Below are positions 26,151 to 34,077 of a DNA stretch of 64,000 bases, piece after piece; position 1 is the stretch's first letter; every line of letters begins with the position of its first letter. The notes under the pieces were generated by a model. It was not told the DNA's origin. It ran no database searches and was given only the letters and a program-made list of their open reading frames with translations. The translations under genes were made by a program, and so were the position numbers. The stretch comes from an uncultured SAR86 cluster bacterium (GTDB taxonomy: Bacteria > Pseudomonadota > Gammaproteobacteria > Magnimaribacterales > D2472), in contig CABXFU010000006.1 of NCBI GenBank assembly GCA_902511575.1, forward strand, positions 33,405-97,404, given 5' to 3'.

Positions 26151-27356
26151 ATGGTGTTACAAGAATCAATTTCTACCGCAGTAGATTCGATTAGAGCTAA
26201 TTTACTAAGGTCCCTTTTAACAACCATTGCGATTGTTATAGGTACAGCTTCAGTGATTGCCATGGTGGGGATTGGGTCAAGCGCTCAAAGAGCAATTGAC
26301 GATTCAATTACTAATTTATCTGCACGAACATTATCTGTATACCCATCGCGTGGCAGGGGTAGTCAAAAAATTAGTGCAGCACCTCTTTCAATCTCTGATG
26401 CGGACGCATTAATCAAAGACAAAGAAATAAACTGGAGAGTATCCCCAGAAATTAGAGGCAGCAAATCCTTAAAATATAAAAATGAAAGCATTAGCATTTC
26501 TGTTATTGGCGCCAGAGAAAGTTATTTGAGTATTCAAGGCTATGAAATTGACCAAGGTGCCTTTTTTACCGAAAGAGATGATCTGGCCAGAAAAAGAGTT
26601 GCAATCATTGGTTCAAGTGTAGGTACTGAGCTCAAAACATCTTCAAAGGCTTTGGTGGGACAGGATATCGATCTAGGTGGTGTGACTTTCAAGATTATAG
26701 GTGTTACTAAATCTGAGGGATCCTCAGGTTGGTCTAATCCTGATGAACAAATTTATATACCATTGTTAACAGCATCAGATAGAGTGTTTGGTAGAGATAG
26801 AGTTGATTCAATTCGCGTTGAAGTACCGAATACTTATTCGCCTGAAGAAGCCATGATTTCTATTGAAAGAGTTCTTCGAAGAGAGCATGACATAGGTCCA
26901 GGGGAAGAAAATAACTTCAGAATCAATGACTGGTCACAGTTCACTGATTTGCAAAAACAGGCCACTGCAATTTTTTCAGCTTTATTAATTGGCATTGCTG
27001 GCATCAGCCTGATGGTTGGTGGCATTGGGGTGATGAATATTATGCTAGTGTCTGTAACCGAAAGAACAAGAGAAATAGGCCTAAGAAAAGCTTTAGGAGC
27101 AACTCAGCAGGCAATACTTTTGCAGTTTATTATTGAGGCTGTAACTCTTTGTATTATCGGTGGCATCATCGGCGTCATTTTTGGCTCCAGTTTATATTTC
27201 TTAGTAACAGTCTTTCAAGATTGGGTCTTCACCATACCTTTTTCAGCGATATTGGGCTCTGTCATGTTTTCAGCATGTGTTGGGTTATTTTTTGGTATTT
27301 GGCCTGCAAGGAAAGCAGCTCAATTAGAGCCAGCTGTAGCCCTAAGATACGAATAA
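26151..27356 (+). CDS. MacB/FtsX-type ABC permease
   Basis: The 401-residue protein has one membrane helix near the N-terminus (RSLLTTIAIVIGTASVIAMVGIG), a large periplasmic domain of about 220 residues, and three C-terminal helices (IFSALLIGIAGISLMVGGIGVMN, IIEAVTLCIIGGIIGVIFG, ILGSVMFSACVGLFFGIWP). VSVTERTREIGLRKALGAT is the coupling segment typical of FtsX-fold permeases. This is the permease part of MacB, while the ATPase is encoded separately upstream. The system probably extrudes a peptide, lipid or small molecule by mechanotransmission. The glycosyltransferase after it starts 3 bases on, so it may be in the same transcript. Confidence 0.94.
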   Translation: MVLQESISTAVDSIRANLLRSLLTTIAIVIGTASVIAMVGIGSSAQRAIDDSITNLSARTLSVYPSRGRGSQKISAAPLSISDADALIKDKEINWRVSPEIRGSKSLKYKNESISISVIGARESYLSIQGYEIDQGAFFTERDDLARKRVAIIGSSVGTELKTSSKALVGQDIDLGGVTFKIIGVTKSEGSSGWSNPDEQIYIPLLTASDRVFGRDRVDSIRVEVPNTYSPEEAMISIERVLRREHDIGPGEENNFRINDWSQFTDLQKQATAIFSALLIGIAGISLMVGGIGVMNIMLVSVTERTREIGLRKALGATQQAILLQFIIEAVTLCIIGGIIGVIFGSSLYFLVTVFQDWVFTIPFSAILGSVMFSACVGLFFGIWPARKAAQLEPAVALRYE

Positions 27357-27359
27357 TCC

Positions 27360-28454
27360 ATGAGAATCATTCAACTGCTACCCGAACTCAAAGTCGGTGG
27401 TGTTGAGCGCGGCACAGTAGATCTTTCTGATCATCTTATAAAACTAGGTCATGATTCTGCCGTCATTTCTGCGGGAGGACAACTGGTAGATTTATTGAAT
27501 GAACATGGCGCGAAGCATTATGAACTTCCTATAGCAAAGAAAAATATAAGAGCCTTATCGCAGATAAGTAATTTAAAAAAAATTTATTCAGAGTTTAAGC
27601 CCGACATAGTTCACGTCCGATCAAGATTTCCAGCATGGATAAATTACTTTGCCCTAAAAAATTTTCAGGGCAAAAAACCTATTGTCATCTCTACATTTCA
27701 TGGCTTATACAGCAAACCTTTTTACAGTAAATCTATGTCTTATGCAGATGAGATTATTGCTATTTCTAAAACGGTTCAAGACTATGTTCAGGAAAACTAT
27801 TTCGTCAATAAATCTAATCTACATTTGATTTATCGTGGATGTGACCTGCAAGAGTTTAATACCACAGCACCAAGCCAAGAATGGCAAGAAGCATGGTTTA
27901 AGGAGTTTCCACAGACTAAAAATAAAACTATTCTTAATCTTCCTGGCAGAATAACGAGCTGGAAAGGTATTGAGAGCTTTATTGATCTTTTTTCTTATAT
28001 AGATACATCAAGGTTTCATGGCATTATTCCAGGACCCGTTGCTGACAATAAAAGAAACTATTTTAATTCTTTAAACAAGCTGATTAGGCAAAAACACCTC
28101 TCTGAACATATTACTTTTTGTGGTGCTCGATCAGATATTGCCAATGTCTATAAAATATCAGATGTTGTCATAAACTTATCATCCAAACCCGAACCATTTG
28201 GCAGAACAATCATTGAAGCAGCTGCCTGTGGGAGTCATGTCATGGGTTGGGATAGGGGTGGTGTTAAGGAATCTATTAATGCTATTAATCCTGTTGGCTT
28301 GGTAAAGTATGGAAAGGTGGATAGGTTTGCAAAAAAAATCGATCAAGTTTTAGCAACTTCACCGCCTGAATCTATACCCGATCAATTTACAAAAGAGTGC
28401 TTAGTCAATGCAACGATAAATGTTTATCAGTTGGCTATAAGCAAAGCCTCATAA
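27360..28454 (+). CDS. GT4-family glycosyltransferase
   Basis: The 364-residue protein has the GT-B fold of family GT4. The N-terminal domain starts RIIQLLPELKVGGVERGTVDLSDHLIKLGH. The donor-binding domain contains NLPGRITSWKGIESFIDLF, then SSKPEPFGRTIIEAAACGSHVMGWDRGGVKE, the E-x7-E donor site. Such enzymes build lipopolysaccharide core or surface glycans. It starts three bases after the permease and converges, with a 28-base overlap, on a second GT4 gene. The sugar is unknown. Confidence 0.9.
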   Translation: MRIIQLLPELKVGGVERGTVDLSDHLIKLGHDSAVISAGGQLVDLLNEHGAKHYELPIAKKNIRALSQISNLKKIYSEFKPDIVHVRSRFPAWINYFALKNFQGKKPIVISTFHGLYSKPFYSKSMSYADEIIAISKTVQDYVQENYFVNKSNLHLIYRGCDLQEFNTTAPSQEWQEAWFKEFPQTKNKTILNLPGRITSWKGIESFIDLFSYIDTSRFHGIIPGPVADNKRNYFNSLNKLIRQKHLSEHITFCGARSDIANVYKISDVVINLSSKPEPFGRTIIEAAACGSHVMGWDRGGVKESINAINPVGLVKYGKVDRFAKKIDQVLATSPPESIPDQFTKECLVNATINVYQLAISKAS

Positions 28455-29401
28455 ATTTCTTTTGTTTTCTTGGCAGCACTGGTAATTGAGTAATTTTCAA
28501 TTAGAGCTGCCTTTATTCCTTCCATGTTTAATTGAGCTAACAAAGGGACCATTTCTTCCAGTAAAGCTTGTAAGCTTTCTTGATTGCCAGGCTCAGACAA
28601 GCATTCGCTAGGAATTAAATCAGGAATTATTCCCACTTTAGATCCAAGAACTGGTATTTCATGATTAATGGCCTCCAACACAACCCTTGGGCCTCCTTCT
28701 CTATGGCTGGATACAATCAGCCCACTGGTAGTTTTATATTTTTCCTCAATGGAGCTGTAATCACAATTCGTTACAATTTTAATCCGATCAGACAGATTTA
28801 AGTCATGGATGAGCTGATGAAGGTTTTTTTCTTCAGGACCGGAGCCAATAATTTCAAGATCTTCCTGAATATTAATCCAGCTTTTGATCAGCTGATTAAA
28901 GCCTTTAACTGGTTCTAGTCTTCCAATGGCAATTATGGGTCCGGTGCGCGAAGATCCTTCTCCTGCATGCGATGGATTGAACCAATTAGGGATATAAGTG
29001 CCCTTAGGGATATTTTCAACAAGCAACTTATTAACGCCTATCACAGCATCAAGATTGGTGAATGCATTATTATTTTTTTTATGACCATGGATTGTCGACA
29101 CGACTTTAATATTGCTAAAAATTTTTACTCCTTTTCCAATGGTGCTGGCTTTGGCGCCATGGCAATGCAAAATAGAGACATTGTTTTGATTGAGAAACTT
29201 AATTAATTTGTATGTGTTGAGTGGAGAATATCTTGAGCCTATGTCTAATGATTGAGTTTTCATTCGACCCATATGATGGTGGATAGATTTATCGCAGATA
29301 ATTACTTGATCCGATACATCAGACATGAATGAGGACAGTTCATATACATGCTGCTCAATCCCCGCAAAGATTTGACTTGATACCAAATGAGCAATTTTCA
29401 T
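28427..29401 (-). CDS. GT4-family glycosyltransferase
   Basis: The 324 residues form a compact GT-B enzyme. The acceptor domain shows IAHLVSSQIFAGIEQHVYELSSFM and SILHCHGAKASTIG. The donor domain shows AIGRLEPVKGFNQLIKSW, GSGPEEKNL and SSHREGGPRVVLEAINHEIPVLGSKVG, the last holding the E-x7-E site. Its start codon overlaps the stop of the ELM1-like gene upstream on the same strand (ATG-A type overlap), so the two form a translationally coupled pair. A role in outer-membrane glycan assembly is likely; the linkage is not predictable. Confidence 0.9.
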   Translation of the reverse strand: MKIAHLVSSQIFAGIEQHVYELSSFMSDVSDQVIICDKSIHHHMGRMKTQSLDIGSRYSPLNTYKLIKFLNQNNVSILHCHGAKASTIGKGVKIFSNIKVVSTIHGHKKNNNAFTNLDAVIGVNKLLVENIPKGTYIPNWFNPSHAGEGSSRTGPIIAIGRLEPVKGFNQLIKSWINIQEDLEIIGSGPEEKNLHQLIHDLNLSDRIKIVTNCDYSSIEEKYKTTSGLIVSSHREGGPRVVLEAINHEIPVLGSKVGIIPDLIPSECLSEPGNQESLQALLEEMVPLLAQLNMEGIKAALIENYSITSAAKKTKEIYEALLIAN

Positions 29402-30357
29402 TTTTGTTGATTGATAAATTTAAGTATAGAAAACGATATCTTTTCAACTTCTGCCAAAGGTTCAAAATATGGAGAAGGGGATTCAATTTTTGAAATATCT
29501 ATCCCTCCCTTTTTGTTAAATATGCTGACTACACCAACTCGCTTAGTACTAACCAATTCATTCATCGATTCTCTTATTTTTTTAGCTCCAAAAATCCGTC
29601 TATATTTTGGACTCTCTATTTGTATTAAATAGGTTTGACCCTTTGCAGAAAGCGCCTCAAACACAAGATTTGAACTATCGGGGGTAACAAACTTTAATGA
29701 AGATCTATTTAGGCTATCTTGAAATGTATCAGACTCAGCTGAATTTAAATCAATGAACTGTACATTAGAATAATTATTCAGCCCACCTATTAATTTTAGG
29801 TTGAGGGCATCAGGTGTTCTGCGAGAATTATAAATTTTAAACTCATGCTTTGAATGCACACTTAAAATATAATGAAGTTGCTTCAGTAAAATTCCTTCAT
29901 CAAATTTATAATGCTTGCTTGGGCCTCCAATAGCTATTATTGCCTTATTTTCATCTACAGGATGGTGAGATATTGCTGCTAGAGAGCCTTGAAATGGAAT
30001 AACATTTTTAGGAAGACGTCTTCTACGAAAATCATGTTCTGGAGCTACAATCAAATCAAAAGAATTAAGTTTATAGCTAGGACGAAGTACAGCTATTGAA
30101 AATACATCCTTGGTAGTATTTTTTGTTAAGTATTTCTTTGCCTGAAGAATTTTTGAATAGACATCATGACCTGCGCCTATAAGTATTGATGGCCCATCTA
30201 ATTGATTCTCATTAGCTAACATATCTGAAAAACCTTCATGATTTGGGTACTTGATGGGGGTGATCGAGAGCTCTATCTCTTTTTTAAGCTGATCTAAAAG
30301 AGCCTGGACTTGTTTTAGATGTCCAGTCTTTGAATCTTGAAACCAGTAAACGTTCAT
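29398..30357 (-). CDS. ELM1-like (DUF1022) nucleotide-sugar-type protein
   Basis: The 319-residue protein resembles the family named after plant mitochondrial fission factor ELM1. The start VYWFQDSKTGHLKQVQALLDQL matches the family's N-terminal Gly-His signature, followed by GAGHDVYSKILQAKKYL, APEHDFRRRRLPKNVIPFQGSL and AIGGPSKHYKFDEGILLKQL. In bacteria the family lies next to lipopolysaccharide and lipid A genes and has a GT-B-like fold, so a glycosyltransferase-like function is probable but undemonstrated. It overlaps the GT4 gene downstream by four bases, which supports the same pathway. Confidence 0.82.
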   Translation of the reverse strand: MNVYWFQDSKTGHLKQVQALLDQLKKEIELSITPIKYPNHEGFSDMLANENQLDGPSILIGAGHDVYSKILQAKKYLTKNTTKDVFSIAVLRPSYKLNSFDLIVAPEHDFRRRRLPKNVIPFQGSLAAISHHPVDENKAIIAIGGPSKHYKFDEGILLKQLHYILSVHSKHEFKIYNSRRTPDALNLKLIGGLNNYSNVQFIDLNSAESDTFQDSLNRSSLKFVTPDSSNLVFEALSAKGQTYLIQIESPKYRRIFGAKKIRESMNELVSTKRVGVVSIFNKKGGIDISKIESPSPYFEPLAEVEKISFSILKFINQQK

Positions 30358-30443
30358 TAAATTTTTACTTATAATTTGTTATGTTTAAAATACCCTGTCT
30401 ATGAAGTCTTGTGAAGGAAATACATCTATAAAATACTCTTAAA

Positions 30444-30632
30444 ATGAATGTTCAAAACTCTAATCATCAAATTGCCATGGATCTTATTTCTCAATATGGT
30501 AAAGATGCTGAATCTATAGCCATGTTGAGAGCTGCTGAATACGCAGCCAATCTAAACACTGAGGAGTGGCTTATTTGGGAGGATGTCATCAAAGAGATAC
30601 AAAATATTAGCGCCAATCCAAAGCTTCAATAG
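30444..30632 (+). CDS. 62-residue conserved-type small protein, unknown function
   Basis: The product is acidic and mostly helical. It reads like a small soluble helical hairpin with the spacing AMDLISQYGKDAESIAMLRAAEYA then NTEEWLIWEDVIKEI. Small proteins with this Tyr-Gly, Asp-Ala and Trp-x2-Val pattern are annotated as hypothetical in proteobacteria. It stands alone between the divergent ELM1-like gene and convergent pilD. It is followed by a GC-rich hairpin, which supports it being a transcribed gene. No function can be given. Confidence 0.55.
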   Translation: MNVQNSNHQIAMDLISQYGKDAESIAMLRAAEYAANLNTEEWLIWEDVIKEIQNISANPKLQ

Positions 30633-30652
30633 GACATTATTTGAAAGGAGCA

Positions 30653-30673
30653 AGCGGGCATGGCTAACCCGCT
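30653..30673. terminator. GC-rich hairpin behind the 62-residue gene
   Basis: AGCGGG and CCCGCT form a perfect 6-bp stem with a 9-base loop, 20 bases after the gene's stop and in front of the convergent pilD end. No T run follows directly, so it is a weak or Rho-assisted terminator candidate. Confidence 0.4.
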
Positions 30674-30763
30674 CTAATTGGTCTTAGGGAAAAAATTTTA
30701 GAGGAAAATTTTTAACCAACTTATTTATATGACAACCTTATTGAAGGAAAGTTCATAATGTTT

Positions 30764-31519
30764 CTATTTAATAGAAAGAAATAAAAATATTAAGCAATAA
30801 AATATAGCCCCAATACCTATACCAAACCCCAGCGGAAGCTCCCCATCTTTATTTTTATTTACAGCGTATAGGCATAAAGTAATGCTTGATCCAATTAAGA
30901 GAATTGGTCCAAGTGCTGAAGCACCAAAAATAGACCCAATTCCACCCAGCAACAAGAAATCACCAGATCCAATCCCATCTCTTGATCTGATCATTTTGTA
31001 AACTTCGTTGATGCAGAATAATATTCCATAGCCAAAAATTAATCCCAGCATAGAGTCTAATGGAATTGTAAAAAAACTAGTTGAGATATTCAGAGTTAAT
31101 CCAGATACAACTAAAATAAGGCTAAGTGGCTGAAATAAATGCATGGTTTGCATATCTATTAATGATTGAATGTATAAGCAAATTACAATCAAGACGATTG
31201 TCCATGCGACAGGATTGGTTAATTCCATTTTATTAAATATCAATAAAACGAATGCAGCAATTAATACTTCATTGATCAAATAGCTAGAGTTGATCTTAGC
31301 ATTGCATGTCTTACAAATTCCTTGACTGTAAACATATCCTACAAATGGTATAAGTTGGAGAATAGTGAGCTTATTTTTACATAGAGGACAAAATGATCTA
31401 GGTTTAAAAATTGTAATTCCAACATCTTCCAGTGGGAGCCTGTAAATCAACATTGAAGCGAAACTTCCAAGGCAGCCACCCAGTGCAATCAATAATAAAT
31501 TAGTCAAAACTAATTCCAT
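30764..31519 (-). CDS. pilD: prepilin peptidase / N-methyltransferase (A24 family)
   Basis: The enzyme cleaves and methylates type IV pilin-like proteins, here probably the pseudopilins encoded at 49.9-52.7 kb. The start ATG at 31519 is preferred over a TTG two codons upstream. The methylase domain shows GSFASMLIYRLP and the zinc tetracysteine CPLCKNK with CKTCNAK. The aspartyl protease sites are in SLIDMQTM and in GSGDFLLLGGIG. About 251 residues and seven or eight hydrophobic spans fit the family. It is the last gene of a long minus-strand operon and is not linked to the gsp genes. Confidence 0.93.
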   Translation of the reverse strand: MELVLTNLLLIALGGCLGSFASMLIYRLPLEDVGITIFKPRSFCPLCKNKLTILQLIPFVGYVYSQGICKTCNAKINSSYLINEVLIAAFVLLIFNKMELTNPVAWTIVLIVICLYIQSLIDMQTMHLFQPLSLILVVSGLTLNISTSFFTIPLDSMLGLIFGYGILFCINEVYKMIRSRDGIGSGDFLLLGGIGSIFGASALGPILLIGSSITLCLYAVNKNKDGELPLGFGIGIGAIFYCLIFLFLSIK

Positions 31520-31529
31520 TATCAATTAA

Positions 31530-31619
31530 TTATTTTTTGCGAGAAATTAAAAAGCATACGATCAATAGACCGACCGTTGGTATAGCATAAAGAGTAATTA
31601 TTAAAAGTTTATCTAGCAT
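31530..31619 (-). CDS. 29-residue single-helix membrane peptide
   Basis: The ORF runs ATG 31619 to TAA 31530 and gives MLDKLLIITLYAIPTVGLLI followed by VCFLISRKK. It is one hydrophobic helix with a positively charged end, so the N-terminus would face out. It fits exactly into the 97-base gap between the gamma-glutamyltranspeptidase stop and pilD, with AAAGGA about ten bases before its ATG. The placement and composition make it a plausible small gene, perhaps helping pilD expression through coupling. Chance cannot be excluded for so short an ORF. Confidence 0.45.
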   Translation of the reverse strand: MLDKLLIITLYAIPTVGLLIVCFLISRKK

Positions 31620-31622
31620 TAA

Positions 31623-33314
31623 TTAAAGTCCTTTGGCGCTTGAGTCTGGGCGTCTTGTATCTCCAAAGCCATAAAACAACCCATTTTTTATTTCTATACT
31701 TTCTAATGCTGTGCCAGGCCCAGATAAATAAATCTTTTGGCCTAAAGATTCAATTTTTGCGGCATGCTGAATATCAAAACCAGTTTCTAGCATGAGAACA
31801 TCTGGTTTCCATTGATGATGTACTCTAGGAGCAACAGTTGCATCGGAGATTTCCATTTTAAAAACTAGAGTATTTAAAAGAAATTGAAGAACTGTTGTAA
31901 TAATTCTAGAGCCACCCGGTGATCCAGTTGCATAAATAGGCTTGCCATCCTTCAGGACTATTGTTGGTGTCATGGAGCTTAAGGGTCTTTTGAATGGCTC
32001 AATTTTATTTGCTTCTCCACCAATCAATCCAAATTGATTGGGTACCCCAGGAGCTGAAACAAAGTCATCCATCTCGTTGTTCATTAAAATTCCAGTTCCA
32101 TCAACCACCACGCCAGATCCAAAGCCTGAATTTAATGTGTAGGTATTTGAAACAATGTTTCCATTTTTATCAGCAACTGAAAAATGAGTAGTATCTAGAC
32201 TTTCATTTTTCAATTCAGATCCTGGCAGAATTTTTTCAGAAGGCGTAATCAAATTAAGCTTGATCTTATTATTGATTTTTTTAGCATATTCTTTGCTGAT
32301 CAGTGATTGAACCGGAACATCAAAAAATTCTGGATCACCCAAGTATTTTGATCTATCAGCATATGCATACTTCATTGATTCTGTAAGTAATGCTGTATAG
32401 GTTGGGGAGTTATGGCCCATCATGACTAAGTCATAATTTTCTAGAATATTTAGCATCTGGATGATATGAACACCGCCAGAGGAGGGCGGTCCCATGGTAA
32501 TTATTTTATGCTCATTAAAATTACCATGAAGAGTTTCACGCCAAATTGGACGATAATTTTTTAAATCTTTCTTAGTAATCAGTCCGCCATTTTCTCTCAT
32601 AAAAGCATCTATCTTTGTCGCTACCTCACCTTCATAAAAGCCCTTAACTCCATTTGTAGAGATTGTTTTCAGCGTATTGGCTAGATTGGGTTGCTTTAAT
32701 CTCTGGTGCATTTGCACAGGATAATTTGAGTAAAAAATATCTTTAAAATTTTTATACTTTCCAAGTTTTTTATATCGCTTATTAAGCGCATCGGCCATGA
32801 ATGGAGAAATAAGAAAACCTTCTTCAGCTAATTCAATTGCAGGAGCCAGTAATGTAGACCAAGGCAAGCTACCGAATTTCTTGTGCACTTCCCACATCCC
32901 ATAAACTGTTCCTGGAACCCCAATTGATAAGACTCCTTGCGTAGCCCTCTTTTTATCTACAGATCCATCTGATGCAAGAAACATATTTTTCGTTGCAGCT
33001 TCAGGTGCTATCTCTCTATAATCAATGCTGTAGCTTTCTTGTGAAGCTTCATCGAACATGACCATAAATCCACCTCCACCAATATTGCCAGCTCTCGGCA
33101 AGACCACGGCCAAAGCAAATGCAACTGCTATAGATGCATCGTAGGCATTGCCTCCTTCTGCAAGGATCGAGTGACCTGCATTTGTGGCAAGATAATGCTG
33201 AGAAACAACCATGCCATTTTTGCCAACCTCAGGATGAACAATTGCTTTGGAATTATAAATCGTAGCCTCTGTATTTAATGCAAAAGCCATCACTAGTAAC
33301 GCTAAGAATTTCAT
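31623..33314 (-). CDS. ggt: gamma-glutamyltranspeptidase
   Basis: The enzyme transfers or hydrolyses the gamma-glutamyl group of glutathione and related peptides in the periplasm. The 563 residues start with a signal peptide (KFLALLVMAFALNTEA). The large-subunit motifs are GGNAYDASIAVAFALAVVLP and GGGGFMVMFD. Autocleavage is expected before Thr375 in LDTTHFSVADKNGN, which becomes the nucleophile of the small subunit. NNEMDDF and LSSMTPTIV with GSPGGSRI follow, as in the family. It lies 3 bases after the SDR. It probably serves glutathione or peptide nitrogen use. Confidence 0.95.
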   Translation of the reverse strand: MKFLALLVMAFALNTEATIYNSKAIVHPEVGKNGMVVSQHYLATNAGHSILAEGGNAYDASIAVAFALAVVLPRAGNIGGGGFMVMFDEASQESYSIDYREIAPEAATKNMFLASDGSVDKKRATQGVLSIGVPGTVYGMWEVHKKFGSLPWSTLLAPAIELAEEGFLISPFMADALNKRYKKLGKYKNFKDIFYSNYPVQMHQRLKQPNLANTLKTISTNGVKGFYEGEVATKIDAFMRENGGLITKKDLKNYRPIWRETLHGNFNEHKIITMGPPSSGGVHIIQMLNILENYDLVMMGHNSPTYTALLTESMKYAYADRSKYLGDPEFFDVPVQSLISKEYAKKINNKIKLNLITPSEKILPGSELKNESLDTTHFSVADKNGNIVSNTYTLNSGFGSGVVVDGTGILMNNEMDDFVSAPGVPNQFGLIGGEANKIEPFKRPLSSMTPTIVLKDGKPIYATGSPGGSRIITTVLQFLLNTLVFKMEISDATVAPRVHHQWKPDVLMLETGFDIQHAAKIESLGQKIYLSGPGTALESIEIKNGLFYGFGDTRRPDSSAKGL

Positions 33315-33316
33315 GT

Positions 33317-34063
33317 TTATGTGAGCAGGCCTCCATCAACCCTCAAATCAATTCCATTGATATGTATCGCATCATCTGATGCTAAAAAAGCAATTGTACT
33401 TGCTATATCATCTGGCGATCTATTCACACCATCAAGAGGCATAATTTTCTTTAATAAGCGAGTATCAATATCTTTTGGCATAATTGGATTAGATGACATA
33501 GGGGTTTCGATTGAGGCTGGGCAGACGCAATTGATATTCAAACCCTTCATTCCATATTCAACAGCAAGCGTTTTTGAAAAAGCACTAATTCCTCCTTTTG
33601 AAGCGCTATATGCTGCTGTCCATGCATGAGCTCCTAGTGCTGCTGTTGAGGATACATTCACAATAGCACCCTTGGATTTTAGTAACAGCGGGAGAGCATG
33701 CCTGCACATAAAAAAAGTACCTGTTAAATTTACCTCTAGAATTTGATTCCAATTTTCTAGTTCAACCTCATGGGAATTGTCAAAGCGAAGAATGCCCGCA
33801 ATATTAATGAGCGCATCGAGTCTTTTATAATTCTTTTCTAAATCTTTAAAAAATTTTTTAGTGCTATTAATTGAAGAGATATCCACAACATGGGCGGATG
33901 AATTTTTATTTTTTAGCATATTTTTTGTTGCATCAAGGTCTTCTTGATTTCTATCTATCATTAAAAGATCAGCGCCTTCAGAGTCTAACCTCAAGGCAGT
34001 TGACCTCCCAATACCTGATCCTGCACCAGTTATAACTACGATTTTATTTTTAAATCTTTCCAT
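33317..34063 (-). CDS. short-chain dehydrogenase/reductase (SDR)
   Basis: A classical SDR of 248 residues with ITGAGSGIGRSTALRL (cofactor loop), the acidic LMIDRNQEDL favouring NAD, a degenerate INIAGIL in place of NNAG, VNVSSTAALG and the catalytic YSASKGG. The C-terminus SDDAIHINGIDLRVDGGLLT is typical of the FabG-like branch. It lies 14 bases after the acyl-CoA ligase stop in a five-enzyme operon. The change of the NNAG asparagine pair to NIAG is common in SDRs and need not affect activity. Confidence 0.92.
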   Translation of the reverse strand: MERFKNKIVVITGAGSGIGRSTALRLDSEGADLLMIDRNQEDLDATKNMLKNKNSSAHVVDISSINSTKKFFKDLEKNYKRLDALINIAGILRFDNSHEVELENWNQILEVNLTGTFFMCRHALPLLLKSKGAIVNVSSTAALGAHAWTAAYSASKGGISAFSKTLAVEYGMKGLNINCVCPASIETPMSSNPIMPKDIDTRLLKKIMPLDGVNRSPDDIASTIAFLASDDAIHINGIDLRVDGGLLT

Positions 34064-34077
34064 GATTTAGATTTTCT

